Shown: one piece after another, positions 19,201 through 27,468 of the stretch
How the letters are laid out: each line of letters begins with the position of its first letter
Numbering within the stretch: the stretch's first letter is position 1
Assembly: GCF_900239495.1 (NCBI RefSeq)
Contig: NZ_OENE01000025.1
Location: forward strand, 62,001 to 126,000
DNA length: 64,000 bases
Direction: 5' to 3'
Origin: Tenacibaculum finnmarkense genomovar ulcerans
GTDB lineage: Bacteria > Bacteroidota > Bacteroidia > Flavobacteriales > Flavobacteriaceae
Program-made: the position numbers and the translations under genes
Notes under the pieces: generated by a model
The model's input: only the letters and a program-made list of their open reading frames with translations
Databases searched by the model: none
What the model was told of the DNA's origin: nothing

Positions 19201-19925
19201 ATAATCGAGTTAAAATAAGTAAATTAATTACAGGTTCTTCGGTTCATTGGAAAAGTGATTTGGATGCAATACTAAAATTAGGAATTAATTATCAATCATT
19301 TAAAATTGATAAAACTTCTGGTCGATTTATTACTTCACAAGAGGTAAATTTTAATCATCAAAACTTCTTTAATACTCAAGCTAGTTATCATTTTGAAAAT
19401 ACCGACAATACTGCTTTTACTACCACAGGAATGAAAACAGCACTGCAAATTGGTTATACTTATAATTTAAAAAATAAAAATAGTTTTGCCTATACAATTC
19501 CGTCTATTTCTTTTGATTACAAACTAATTCCTAGCGGTCAATTAGTGCTTGCTACAAAATTTAAAGGACATCTTACTTTTGGTAATGATTTTGAGTTTTA
19601 TCAAGGGGCTAGTTTAGGAGCAAATAACGGATTACGTGGATATAGAAATGAACGTTTTACTGGTAAAAATGCTTTTTATCACAGTACTGATATTCGCCTA
19701 AATTTAACCACTTTAAAAACAAGTTTAATTCCTTTATATATTGGAATTTACGGAGGTTTTGATTACGGAAAAGTATGGATGAAAAATATGAATTCCGATA
19801 CATGGAACACCTCTATTGGTGGAGGTATTTTCTTTAATGCCGCAAATATGATGACAGCTAAAGCTTCTGCATTCAATAGCCACGAAGGCTTACAAATAGC
19901 TTTTGCTTTAGGTTTTAATTTTTAA
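16236..19925 (+). CDS. lipoprotein fusing calcineurin-like phosphoesterase, kinase-like domain and outer-membrane beta-barrel
   Basis: The protein has 1229 residues. The lipoprotein-type signal ends in LLNNC. Residues about 45-330 are a calcineurin-like metallophosphoesterase with LGDNVYETG (near 92), GNHDWYNG (near 135), HHPMF (near 231) and GHEHS (near 302). Residues about 440-720 resemble an atypical secreted kinase fold: a basic YVMRALRK strand, LYMIEERA, IGDWDRHEDQ (near 607) and RDRDQAF (near 634). The last ~330 residues are an outer-membrane barrel with GLRGYRNERF, as in BamA/surface-antigen-type barrels. The phosphoesterase and barrel assignments are firm; the kinase-like call rests on motif resemblance. 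It lies 59 bp after selO. Confidence 0.8.
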   Translation: MNFIKKFRYLVLFFTVILLNNCATFKAQYADKNTVKNIEQEKNKLNSDKKIAHTFYLIGDAGNSDLGKTSPALKYLNKHIVTAPKNSTLLFLGDNVYETGIPSKKSKKYPLAKHRIKVQTAIAKKFAGNSIFIPGNHDWYNGLDGLKREEKLVEKAVGKNSFLPENGCPLKKVTISKDVVLIIVDTHWYVTNWDNHPKINDKCDIKTRKKFFDEFKGLIKKSRGKTTIIALHHPMFTNGSHGGYYSFKSHLSPLPVLGTLKNILRKTTGIANVDLQNKKYNELKKHITTLAQENNKTIFVSGHEHSLQYIVEDNLPQIISGSGSKSSATKLAGGAKFTYGSQGFAQLDIYKDGSSNVRFYSVNEHKVVYQTSIFPADKNKNFITYPYRNITEKSASIYSDKEVKKTKVFEYFWGKRYRKDFGTKVTAPTVNLDTLFGGLRPVRKGGGNQSKSLRLRDKKGREYVMRALRKNAVQYLQAVAFKDQYLKDQFDKTYTESLLLDAFTGSHPYAPFTIGTLSKAAGIYHTNPVLYYIPKQNALGSFNAEFGDELYMIEERAASGHGDKASFGFSDKIISTDDLLKKLAKSEKHILDEPAYIKARLFDMLIGDWDRHEDQWRWAVFKENGQTIYRPVPRDRDQAFSIMGDGFLLNIATRIIPALRLMKAYKEDLKSPKWFNLEPYPLDMSLINQSDKKVWDAQVKQITATITDEIITEAFNNFSEEVQGETIKIIKKKLQGRRKNLQKISDIYFNHINKFQVIKGTNKDDWFEINRLPNGQTKVTAYRIKKGEKGAIFHQRTYKHSKTKEIWIYGLDDDDVFVVKGDGDKLIKLRIIGGQNNDNYTIKNGKKVKIYDYKSKKNTFITNKGRKKLTDDYQINVYDYKKLKNNANVLVPIIGANPDDGFKIGVSNTYTINGFERNPFTAQHKISGAYYFATDGFELNYSNEFANIIGNWNLGFNALYTSPNYAKNFFGFGNNSINLEADNFKNKDYNRVKISKLITGSSVHWKSDLDAILKLGINYQSFKIDKTSGRFITSQEVNFNHQNFFNTQASYHFENTDNTAFTTTGMKTALQIGYTYNLKNKNSFAYTIPSISFDYKLIPSGQLVLATKFKGHLTFGNDFEFYQGASLGANNGLRGYRNERFTGKNAFYHSTDIRLNLTTLKTSLIPLYIGIYGGFDYGKVWMKNMNSDTWNTSIGGGIFFNAANMMTAKASAFNSHEGLQIAFALGFNF

Positions 19926-19936
19926 AAAAACAATAT

Positions 19937-20308
19937 ATGATTACACAACAAATAGTATTAGTATCAGGGGCTTTATTTGGAGGTTTAGCCGTAATTTTGG
20001 GGGCTTTTGGCGCACATGCTTTAAAGAAAATTTTATCTGAAGATCAATTAAAATCGTTTGAAACAGGCGTGAAATATCAAATGTATCACGCCCTTGTTTT
20101 ATTGTTTATCGGAAGTTATTTTCCTGCTCCAAATCAATTTATGAGTTGGGCTTTTATTCTAGGAATTATGCTATTTTCTTTTAGTATTTACGGCTTAATT
20201 TTATCTGATGCCAAAGGAAAAAAAATGTCGTTTTTAGGACCAATTACACCAATCGGCGGTTTGTTATTAGTTATTGGATGGATTATGCTGTTAATACGCT
20301 TTATTTAA
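19937..20308 (+). CDS. DUF423 family inner-membrane protein
   Basis: This 123-residue protein has four predicted membrane helices and the DUF423 signature near the start (GAFGAHALKK, then ETGVKYQMYHAL). The family (YgdD-like) is widespread and functionally uncharacterised. It begins 11 bp after the large phosphoesterase-barrel gene and is probably in the same transcript. It overlaps the opposite-strand lipoprotein gene by 8 bp, tail-to-tail. Confidence 0.85.
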   Translation: MITQQIVLVSGALFGGLAVILGAFGAHALKKILSEDQLKSFETGVKYQMYHALVLLFIGSYFPAPNQFMSWAFILGIMLFSFSIYGLILSDAKGKKMSFLGPITPIGGLLLVIGWIMLLIRFI

Positions 20309-21152
20309 TCAGGGCAAACTCATATAAGTTTCCGCCTTTTCCATGGGCTTTTTCATCGGCAATATAAAGGGTATTGTTATCTTTAAAAGTAATGCTTTCT
20401 TTTTGAGAAACATGCCCTAGCGGATATTCTTTAATTTCTCCAGAGAAAAAATCATCGCCTATAAAATTGGTCAATATAAAAACCGATTGACCATTTAATA
20501 AGGCTACTTTTTTTCCATCAGAAGTTATTGCTGCTGCGGTAATCCAACAAGGTAAATCATTACAGGTTTCAAAGGTTGAAATACGCTTTGCTACATGATT
20601 TCCTTTTTGAGCAGGAACTTTATATAATGTTGTTATTCCGTACTTATTTTTAACCCTACTTTTAGTAAAAATATATAAAAATCCGTTTTTATATAGTAAA
20701 CTTTCGGCATCAAAAAAACGTTTTTTCTTTTTAGGAGGAAAATTATTTTGTGAAGCATAGGAAAATTTAATTTTTTCGACATCAACAATATCTTTTTCTA
20801 CTAAGTCTTGGTGCTTTATTTTAAGGATTTTTAAATTTTTACGCTTATTATCGTTATTTCCAAAATCGGCGATATATAGGTTTCCGTTTTCATCGGATGC
20901 GATATCTTCCCAATCGTTATTTTTAGCATTTACAGCAACTTCTCTAGTGATTTCACCTGTAATATCAACACCGTAAATAATGGATTTATTTCCGCTATCA
21001 TTCAGCATCCAAAGTAATTCGTTATTCTTTATTTTTTCGATTCCTGAAACTTCTTCTAGTTGTTTCGGTAAATTACATTTCAGTTTTAATTCGCCAAAGT
21101 TTTGACAACTAATTAATGAAATAAAAGCAAGACATATCATTATTATTTTCAT
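20301..21152 (-). CDS. lipoprotein, SdiA-regulated-like / beta-propeller-type protein
   Basis: From the ATG at 21152 the protein has 283 residues and a lipoprotein signal (MKIIMICLAFISLISC). An upstream TTG at 21176 keeps the frame open but would bury the signal peptide, so it is rejected. Repeated strand patterns fit a beta-propeller: LLWMLNDSGNKSIIYGVD, DWEDIASDENGNLYIADFGNN, LYIFTKS and NTLYIADEKAHG. They recall SdiA-regulated or strictosidine-synthase-like sensors. No catalytic motif is visible. It is probably a surface or periplasmic binding protein; the exact role is unknown. Confidence 0.65.
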   Translation of the reverse strand: MKIIMICLAFISLISCQNFGELKLKCNLPKQLEEVSGIEKIKNNELLWMLNDSGNKSIIYGVDITGEITREVAVNAKNNDWEDIASDENGNLYIADFGNNDNKRKNLKILKIKHQDLVEKDIVDVEKIKFSYASQNNFPPKKKKRFFDAESLLYKNGFLYIFTKSRVKNKYGITTLYKVPAQKGNHVAKRISTFETCNDLPCWITAAAITSDGKKVALLNGQSVFILTNFIGDDFFSGEIKEYPLGHVSQKESITFKDNNTLYIADEKAHGKGGNLYEFALIK

Positions 21153-21244
21153 AAAAAACACGGTTATTAAGCGCAATGATACGATTTTATTTTTTAGAGA
21201 AGTAACTTGTTTGTTTGCATAATTTTAATAATTTGCAAACACCC

Positions 21245-21333
21245 CTAGCCCCGATTGAAGCTTTGTTTGAGCTCCTTTTTTTGATTTTTTTCAAAAAAAG
21301 AGCGAGTGCGGAAAGCGGGAAATTGCTTCAAAA
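21245..21333 (+). repeat. dispersed ~88-bp intergenic element, copy B
   Basis: It shares the CTAGCCCCGATTGAAGC start, the T-tract/A-tract hairpin and the GCGAGTGCGGAAAGCGGGAAATTGCTTCAAA block (given here only as its landmarks GAGTGCGG, AGCGGG and TTGCTTC) with copies at 9672, 34773 and 50426. Here both neighbouring genes are on the opposite strand. Confidence 0.7.
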
Positions 21334-21350
21334 AATAGTTAAAGAAAAAA

Positions 21351-21378
21351 AGTTCCTCAAAATAAATTTCAAGGAACT
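21351..21378 (-). terminator. probable terminator of phoD
   Basis: Arms AGTTCCT (21351-21357) and AGGAACT (21372-21378) are followed on the minus strand by a T run. It lies 44 nt after the phoD stop codon. Confidence 0.55.
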
Positions 21379-21421
21379 CTTTTATATGTTTTTGATGTTT
21401 TTGATATTTAATATACTGATT

Positions 21422-23125
21422 TTAAACCGTTACGCTATGCCCTATTTTTGTGGTATAAGTTTCGCTAATTACAGTACTTACATATTTCCAATTTGAAACG
21501 ACCGATGCTTGATTTATATGCAATTCCATAAAACCTCTTTGTGAGAAATCGCTATAATTTAAGTCATCGACTAAAAGTTGTAATGCTTTTTCGAGTTGCA
21601 ATGCTCCTGCGCCTAAATATTTTTCTAATCCTGGTGATGATACCGAACTTGTTGCCAATTCTACCCCTACTTTTTCACCGCTTACATTGGTTAAATCACT
21701 TTGCCAAGCATTGTGAGTATCGCCTGCTAAAACAACTACTTTTTTATTTTTGAAACTTGCTAAAAGTGCTTCTCTTTCCATAAAATAACCATCCCAAGCA
21801 TCTAAATTATATGGTAAAACGGTTTTTATTCTGGCTATTTCTTGAGGCGTTAAACTTGGATCTTTTTTCAAAAATCTTGTTTTGATAATAACCAATTCGG
21901 TAATTGCTTTTTGAAAAGCACCAAAAGTTTCCGCCGATGCGCCACCTTTGGTTTCAGCTTCTGCCGAAACACGGGCTAAAATTGGTAATAATTCGGCAGG
22001 CATTAACATTTTACCCATTAAAACTTGTTGCCCGATAATTTGCCAACTCGCATTTGATGATGCTATTTGATTTGTAAACCACGTTTTTTGAGTTGTTCCT
22101 AGCATGGTTCTGTTAGGGTTTAACCATTCTTTTTGAAAACTAGGAATATCAAATTCTCCTTTTGAAGTGTAGAAATCTGCATAATTTAACTGCTTTTCTC
22201 GTCCTATAATTCGAGTATCTAATAAAATTAAATCGGCTAAATTTCCTATTTTTAAATTTCTGTAGATAATTTCATTATCAGCAATATTAGTAGTGTTTGG
22301 TAAATATTCGCTGTAAGCTTGTAAGGCGCTATTTTTTCTAGCAGTATAACTTCCTTCGTTTTCTTGATGATTTTCAGCCCCATCTTTATACGAATCGTTT
22401 GCTACTTCGTGGTCATCCCAAATACAAATAAAGGGTTTGTTTTGATGCAGGTCTTTTAGCTTGCTATCTGAACGATATTGACGGTAACGGGTTCTGTAAT
22501 CATCTAAAGAAATTATTTCGCCTTTCGGATTTGGCGTTCTAAATGAACCATAGGTATTTTCGCCATATTCATAAATATAATCGCCTAAATGAACCACCAC
22601 ATCAGCTTCCGATTTATTAATTGCCTCATATACATTAAAATATCCGTAAGCATAATTTGCACAAGAAGTGACGGCTAATTTTACATCCGAAGTTTTAGCT
22701 CCAAAGGTTAATGTTTTACCAACTACCGAGGTTGTTTTTTCTTCAATATTGATAAAACGGTAATATAATTTTTGGTTTTCGGCTAATTCTTTTACCTCAA
22801 CAGCCAGGGTATAATCACGAGAAGCATCGGTAATTACCTCTGATTGTCGTACAATATTTTCAAATTTTTCATCGGTTGCTACTTGCCAGGTAATTGCTAC
22901 CGAAGGCTTAGTGGTTGTGTAACGTGTCCAAATAATTACCTGTGAATTTGTAGGGTCAAAACTTGCTACGCCTTCATTAAAGTTTTCTTGGGATAAATTA
23001 GTAGGAATTGGGTTTGTTATTGGATCATCAGTAGTACAGCTAATAAAGTTTGCTGCGAAAAGTATTCCACCACTTGCTAAAAGAGTATTTTTTAAAAAAT
23101 TTCTCCTTTTAATGTTTGTTGCCAT
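21422..23125 (-). CDS. phoD: PhoD-like alkaline phosphatase/phosphodiesterase, Tat-exported
   Basis: The protein has 567 residues. The N-terminus carries a twin-arginine signal (RRNFLKN) and a Cys after AANFIS, so it may be exported folded and lipid-anchored. The N-terminal fibronectin-like PhoD domain (about 45-145) precedes the metallophosphatase core with HLGDYIYEYG, WDDHEVAND and GDTHNAW metal-binding motifs. PhoD enzymes hydrolyse phosphomono- and diesters, releasing phosphate under limitation. The gene stands alone, with no pho regulatory motif recognised upstream. Confidence 0.9.
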   Translation of the reverse strand: MATNIKRRNFLKNTLLASGGILFAANFISCTTDDPITNPIPTNLSQENFNEGVASFDPTNSQVIIWTRYTTTKPSVAITWQVATDEKFENIVRQSEVITDASRDYTLAVEVKELAENQKLYYRFINIEEKTTSVVGKTLTFGAKTSDVKLAVTSCANYAYGYFNVYEAINKSEADVVVHLGDYIYEYGENTYGSFRTPNPKGEIISLDDYRTRYRQYRSDSKLKDLHQNKPFICIWDDHEVANDSYKDGAENHQENEGSYTARKNSALQAYSEYLPNTTNIADNEIIYRNLKIGNLADLILLDTRIIGREKQLNYADFYTSKGEFDIPSFQKEWLNPNRTMLGTTQKTWFTNQIASSNASWQIIGQQVLMGKMLMPAELLPILARVSAEAETKGGASAETFGAFQKAITELVIIKTRFLKKDPSLTPQEIARIKTVLPYNLDAWDGYFMEREALLASFKNKKVVVLAGDTHNAWQSDLTNVSGEKVGVELATSSVSSPGLEKYLGAGALQLEKALQLLVDDLNYSDFSQRGFMELHINQASVVSNWKYVSTVISETYTTKIGHSVTV

Positions 23126-23211
23126 CTTGTTGTTTTGCTAATTAATTTTCAGCAAAAGTAGTTCAGCTAGTTTTCCTTAAGGTTAATTTAAGTTTATACT
23201 ACACACTCGTT

Positions 23212-24021
23212 CTACCAACTTCCAGAAGCACCACCACCACCAAAACTACCACCGCCAAAACCGCCACCAAAGCCACCACCACCGCTTGATGAACCCCCAA
23301 AGCTTCCGCCTCCAAAACTACCGCGTCCTGAATTAGTTAAAATTATGGTTTCGAAAATACTGCCAGCACTGCTTGTTTTTCGATATCTTTTTCCACCGCC
23401 ACGGTTATTTTTATCGCCTCTTGAAATAATAATAAAAAATACGACCATAATAATTATAAAGATGATAATACTAGGGTCAAATTCATCTTTTTCTTTCCTG
23501 CTACCTGTATATTCGCCATTTAAGGTTTTGAAAATAGCATCGGCTCCGTTATTTAAACCCGTGTAATAATCACCTTGTTTAAAAGCTGGAATAATGTTTC
23601 TTTCGATAATTCTTTTAGAGGTAAAATCGGTTAATAAATGCTCCGTTCCTTTACCTGCTTGAATAGATATTCTACGGTCTTTATGTGCTAATAAAACAAA
23701 AACACCATTGTCTTCTTTTGCCTGTCCAAAGCCCCATTTTTCGCCCCAATTAGCCGCTAAATAGTTAATATTTTCACCTTCGGTGGAATTGATAATTGCC
23801 ACCACTATTTGGGTCGAAGTAGTATCTGAGTATTTAATTAATTTACTTTCTAAACGTGATTTTTGTGAACGAGAAAGCAACCCGACATAATCATAAACAC
23901 TGGTTTGAAAAGCTGGTTTTTCAGGAATTTTAAAGCCTTGTGAAAAAAGAGTTTGAATGCTTAAAAGTAAAAAAGCAATACTAAGAAACACTATTTTATT
24001 CCCTGTTTTTTTTTGAATCAT
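23212..24021 (-). CDS. TPM-domain (YgcG-like) membrane protein with Gly-rich tail
   Basis: The protein has 269 residues: a signal peptide, a TPM domain (about 35-170; VSVYDYVGLLS-type start, FVLLAHKDRR, QAGKGTEHLL), one membrane helix (near 186-203), and a low-complexity Gly/Ser/Phe tail (about 235-269). TPM proteins of this kind co-occur with LemA and are linked to envelope or photosystem-type protein repair, with unclear biochemistry. Its ATG overlaps the stop of the preceding TPM gene (4 bp), so translation is coupled. Confidence 0.85.
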   Translation of the reverse strand: MIQKKTGNKIVFLSIAFLLLSIQTLFSQGFKIPEKPAFQTSVYDYVGLLSRSQKSRLESKLIKYSDTTSTQIVVAIINSTEGENINYLAANWGEKWGFGQAKEDNGVFVLLAHKDRRISIQAGKGTEHLLTDFTSKRIIERNIIPAFKQGDYYTGLNNGADAIFKTLNGEYTGSRKEKDEFDPSIIIFIIIMVVFFIIISRGDKNNRGGGKRYRKTSSAGSIFETIILTNSGRGSFGGGSFGGSSSGGGGFGGGFGGGSFGGGGASGSW

Positions 24022-24455
24022 CCTTTCGATATTTTATTAGACAATTCATCTTGATCATCTGTTTGCCAAGGAAAATGAGCTTTTAATTCTTGTCCTGTTT
24101 TTAAAATCCCTGCAACAATAGCTTCTTTAAATTCCCCTGTTATAAAATGAGCTTGCATGGTGTTTTTTGTAGTATTCCAAAAGTTTTCAGGCACTACTTT
24201 ATCAATACCTTTATCGCCATAAATAACAAATTTTTTATCATGTACAGCTACATAAATTAATACCGAATTTTGCAATTTGGTAGCGTCCATTTTTAGCAGA
24301 TGAAACACTTCTAGCGCACGCTGAGAAGCCACTATATTAGTCGATGCTTCTATATGAACTCTAATTTCACCAGAAGTGTTTTTCTCTGCAATTTGAATAG
24401 CAGAAATAATTTCTTGTTCTTCTTGAATAGTAAGAAAATTTTCTACTTGAAGCAT
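24018..24455 (-). CDS. TPM-domain protein (TLP18.3/Psb32-type)
   Basis: The 145-residue protein is a single TPM domain without a signal peptide. TSGEIRVHIE, VLIYVAVHDKKFVIYGDKGID and GILKTGQELKAHFP are family-typical segments. It lies 6 bp after lemA and overlaps the next TPM gene by 4 bp. The three-gene LemA-TPM-TPM set is a recurring unit in Bacteroidota; its role at the cell envelope is not established. Confidence 0.85.
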   Translation of the reverse strand: MLQVENFLTIQEEQEIISAIQIAEKNTSGEIRVHIEASTNIVASQRALEVFHLLKMDATKLQNSVLIYVAVHDKKFVIYGDKGIDKVVPENFWNTTKNTMQAHFITGEFKEAIVAGILKTGQELKAHFPWQTDDQDELSNKISKG

Positions 24456-24461
24456 TTATTT

Positions 24462-25058
24462 TTATTTAAAGTTAAAATCGATATTTGGTGCATTTTCAGA
24501 ACCTCTATCTGATTTGTAACGGTTCATTTCATCAAAATCAAAAAGCCCTGCTAAGAAAGATCCTGGGAATTTTTTGATTAATTTATTGTAAATATTTACG
24601 CTTTCGTTAAAACGGTCGCGTGCTACGTTAATTCTGTTTTCTGTTCCTTCTAGTTGGCTTTGTAATTCTAAAAAATTCTTGTTTGCTTTAATATCAGGAT
24701 AACGCTCAACCGATACTAATAATTTAGATAAAGCTCCACTTAAACCTGCTTGTGCTTTTTGAAATTGCGCCATATTTTCAGGGGTTAAATCGCCCGCATT
24801 TATATTTACCGAAGTTGCTTTAGCTCTTGCATTAATAACGCCAATTAACGTACTTTTTTCAAAATCGGCAGCGCCTTGTACGGTTTTTACTAAATTTCCT
24901 ATTAAATCATTTCTACGTTGGTACGAACTCTCAACATTAGACCAGGTTGTTTTTGCATTTTCTTGATATTCTACAGCAGTATTTTGAAAACCTACTGCCC
25001 AATTGTACAATACCAATGCTATTAAGCCTACTATAATAATCGGTATAAATTTTTTCAT
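24462..25058 (-). CDS. lemA: LemA family protein
   Basis: The protein has 198 residues. A single N-terminal membrane helix (FIPIIIVGLIALVLYNWAVG) is followed by a helical-bundle LemA domain with RRNDLIGNLVKTVQG, ERYPDIKANKNFLELQSQLEGTENRI (landmarks YPDIKAN and LEGTENRI) and FPGSFLAGLF near the end. It is anchored with the bundle outside the cytoplasm. It lies 13 bp after the MerR-like gene and 6 bp before the TPM gene, so it is part of one operon. Confidence 0.93.
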   Translation of the reverse strand: MKKFIPIIIVGLIALVLYNWAVGFQNTAVEYQENAKTTWSNVESSYQRRNDLIGNLVKTVQGAADFEKSTLIGVINARAKATSVNINAGDLTPENMAQFQKAQAGLSGALSKLLVSVERYPDIKANKNFLELQSQLEGTENRINVARDRFNESVNIYNKLIKKFPGSFLAGLFDFDEMNRYKSDRGSENAPNIDFNFK

Positions 25059-25071
25059 CTTTTTTTTATTT

Positions 25072-25401
25072 TTATAATTGATTTTTTATCTTTTGTAAAG
25101 TTGCCTTAACAGCCTCTAATCTACTAATAATTTCGTGATTATTTATAACATCTGTTGGGTTTCTCTTTAGCTTCTTTTTAGCGCCTTCTAGGGTAAAACC
25201 TCTTTCTTTTACCAGATTGAAAATTAATTTAAAATTTTCAATATCTTCTTTGGTAAATAATCGATTTCCTTTCGGATTTTTTTTAGGTTTAATAATGTCA
25301 AATTCTTGTTCCCAAAATCGAATTAATGATACGTTAACGTCAAAAGCTTTTGCTACTTCGCCTATTTTATAATATCTTTTTTCAGGTAATTCTACATACA
25401 T
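25072..25401 (-). CDS. MerR-family DNA-binding regulator
   Basis: This 109-residue protein consists of a MerR helix-turn-helix (YYKIGEVAKAFDVNVSLIRFWE) and a short dimerisation helix. No Cys cluster or ligand domain is present, so no metal or drug sensing can be proposed. Tight linkage (13 bp) to lemA and the TPM genes suggests it controls them or simply shares their transcript. The start is an ATG at 25401. Confidence 0.85.
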   Translation of the reverse strand: MYVELPEKRYYKIGEVAKAFDVNVSLIRFWEQEFDIIKPKKNPKGNRLFTKEDIENFKLIFNLVKERGFTLEGAKKKLKRNPTDVINNHEIISRLEAVKATLQKIKNQL

Positions 25402-25437
25402 TTACTTGGCGTGTTATTTGGCTATTTTACTTAAATA

Positions 25438-26406
25438 TTAATCGTATGATTGTCCTTTTTGTTGCGATGCTTTTTGCATTGCTACAAATTCTTCAGGTGT
25501 TAAATCGCCATAATAATAATAAATAGGATTTACAGGTCTTCCATTTTTATGTACTTCATAATGCAAGTGAGCTGCTGCTGAACGTCCTGTGTTTCCTACA
25601 TAACCAATAATATCACCTCTTTTTACTTTCTGCCCTTGTTTCGCTTTTATTTTACTCATGTGAGCGTAGATAGTTTGATAACCGTAACCATGATCTATAT
25701 AAACCACATTACCAAAGGTAGTACTTCTATGTGCTTTTTTAACCCTTCCGTTTCCTGAAGCAAAAATAGGCGTTCCTTTTGGCGAGGTAAAGTCCATTCC
25801 GTTGTGCATTTTCCACGATTTTAAAATAGGATGTAATCGCATACCATAACCCGATGCCATTCTTTTTAAATCTTGGTTTTTTACAGGCTGAATAGCAGGT
25901 ATTGAGGCTAGCATTTTTTCTTTTTCTTTTGCCAAAGCAACAATTTCATCTAACGATTTTGACTGTACCACCATTTGTTTAGATAGCATTTCTATCTCTT
26001 TGGTTACATTAGTAATCATGGCGGTATTTTTAAATCCTTCTAAGTGCTTATACCTATTTACCCCACCAAAACCTGCATTACGCTGCTCTTTAGGTATTGG
26101 GCTTGCCTCAAAATAAGTTCGATAAATATTGTCATCTCTTTCTTGCAATTCTGATAAACGCTCCGATAACATTTTTAATTCTTTAGACATCAATTCTGTA
26201 TGCAGCTTAAAATTTTCAAGTTCTCTTTTTTGAGACCTTTCATTTGGCGACATTAAAAACTGACTAAACCCTATAAAACCAAAAAAGGCAATTAACAAAG
26301 CCCCTACAACCCCTAAGAAAGATTTCTTGTAGGTTACGCTTTTTTTAGACTCTATTTTTCGATATGATAAGGTATCGGGGTCATAATAATATTTTACTTT
26401 CGCCAT
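25438..26406 (-). CDS. M23-family murein endopeptidase, membrane-anchored
   Basis: From the ATG at 26406 the protein has 322 residues; the longer frame to 26487 adds an unlikely 27-residue leader. One membrane helix (GVVGALLIAFFGFIGFSQFL, near 30-50) is followed by a coiled coil (about 60-150) and a LytM/M23 domain with zinc motifs RLHP, HNGMD and HLHYE. It probably cleaves peptidoglycan cross-links during growth or division. It leads the MerR-LemA-TPM run, 36 bp upstream of MerR. A 49-bp sequence upstream of it recurs near alaS. Confidence 0.88.
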   Translation of the reverse strand: MAKVKYYYDPDTLSYRKIESKKSVTYKKSFLGVVGALLIAFFGFIGFSQFLMSPNERSQKRELENFKLHTELMSKELKMLSERLSELQERDDNIYRTYFEASPIPKEQRNAGFGGVNRYKHLEGFKNTAMITNVTKEIEMLSKQMVVQSKSLDEIVALAKEKEKMLASIPAIQPVKNQDLKRMASGYGMRLHPILKSWKMHNGMDFTSPKGTPIFASGNGRVKKAHRSTTFGNVVYIDHGYGYQTIYAHMSKIKAKQGQKVKRGDIIGYVGNTGRSAAAHLHYEVHKNGRPVNPIYYYYGDLTPEEFVAMQKASQQKGQSYD

Positions 26407-26501
26407 AATGCTAAATGTACTATTTTGTACTTTTTTATACTTGCTAAACAAGCTACTTTTTTTTAAAAGTAGTATTTGTAAACACACAAATTTACAAAAT
26501 G

Positions 26502-26550
26502 TTTTAAAACTACTTTTAATTAGTTGTTTTTTAATGATAATTTAACAAAA
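26502..26550 (+). repeat. 49-bp direct repeat, left copy, bracketing the FecIR block
   Basis: It matches 32050-32098 at 44 of 49 positions in the same orientation. Both begin TTTTAAAACT and end ATTTAACAAAA. One copy lies upstream of the M23 gene, the other just upstream of alaS. Confidence 0.75.
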
Positions 26551-26562
26551 ATGCTAAATAAA

Positions 26563-26590
26563 AAAAGGAACATTAAAAAACGTTCCTTTT
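26563..26590 (-). terminator. terminator of the FecIR/TonB receptor operon
   Basis: Arms AAAAGGAAC (26563-26571) and GTTCCTTTT (26582-26590) are followed on the minus strand by a T run, 45 nt after the DUF4249 stop. Confidence 0.7.
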
Positions 26591-26634
26591 ATATTTTACC
26601 TATTATACCACAATTACAAAAAATTATTCATGGT

Positions 26635-27465
26635 TTAAAAATCTTGTTTTTTAACTGTTGGATTAAATAATTCAAAAAAACCTAACGCCTTTCTTCCTGT
26701 TGCTTTATTTATAATATTCCCTTCTAAATTAGCCGGCGGACCAGAGAATAATTGCGAAAAGAAATCTCCATCGGCAATCTCTTGTGTTTCTATTTGAGTT
26801 AAATAACTTTTCAGAAAATTATAGGTGTTAAAGCTTATGCTTGACATTTCAACCTCTACACTATCTGATATATCTTCTATTTCAAAAAAAGCAGCTTCGC
26901 CTTCTTCAAAAAACACATCGTTTTCAATTAAAAAATCAGTGAAGATCACATCACCTTGTTTAGTGTAAAAAGTATAGGTTATTAGGTAAAAATCTTTTTT
27001 ATCTCCTGAAAAATCTTCAAAAGTTATGCGAGTACCTTCATCTTCTTTTGTAATTTTATTTAGTACAACCTTCGGTTTAAATAATTCAGGAACCGACTCT
27101 AAAATAGTGCCATCTTCTAAAATTATTTTTATCCAATAATAATTACCCACCATTGGATTAAACTCCTTTTTAATGGCATATTTCCCCTCTTTTTCATCTA
27201 AAATTAATACATCAGCTATTTTTTTAGCGGCACTATTTTCTGCTTTGGTATGCAAAGATACTTTTGCGGTATTAATTGGTTTTTTCGTTATTACACTTAC
27301 AGGTACCGTTTGTTGTAAGTCTACAAAAATTATATTATTTTTTGTTATTCCTCCTCGTACGATTACATGAGGTTCATATATATCATCTAACGGAATGGTT
27401 TTTGAGCACCCGAAAAAAGTAAATATGCTTATAAAAATTATGAATAGTATATATGGTGATTTCAT
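26635..27465 (-). CDS. DUF4249 family lipoprotein
   Basis: The protein has 276 residues. A lipoprotein signal (FISIFTFFGC) is followed by SKTIPLDDIYEPHVIVRGGIT-type DUF4249 opening strands. The body is beta-rich with no catalytic motif. DUF4249 genes usually follow a TonB-dependent receptor, as here (3-bp gap), and their products are thought to be surface partner lipoproteins analogous to SusD-type subunits. The substrate is unknown. Confidence 0.85.
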   Translation of the reverse strand: MKSPYILFIIFISIFTFFGCSKTIPLDDIYEPHVIVRGGITKNNIIFVDLQQTVPVSVITKKPINTAKVSLHTKAENSAAKKIADVLILDEKEGKYAIKKEFNPMVGNYYWIKIILEDGTILESVPELFKPKVVLNKITKEDEGTRITFEDFSGDKKDFYLITYTFYTKQGDVIFTDFLIENDVFFEEGEAAFFEIEDISDSVEVEMSSISFNTYNFLKSYLTQIETQEIADGDFFSQLFSGPPANLEGNIINKATGRKALGFFELFNPTVKKQDF

Positions 27466-27468
27466 TTT

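Noticed and set aside
21215-21496. 93-residue plus-strand reading frame
   Set aside because: It reads through the dispersed intergenic element, the phoD terminator and the phoD 3' end on the opposite strand.
26407-26487. Upstream start for the M23 peptidase
   Set aside because: The extra 27 residues lack a signal; MAKVKYYYDPD matches the expected cytoplasmic tail before the membrane helix.
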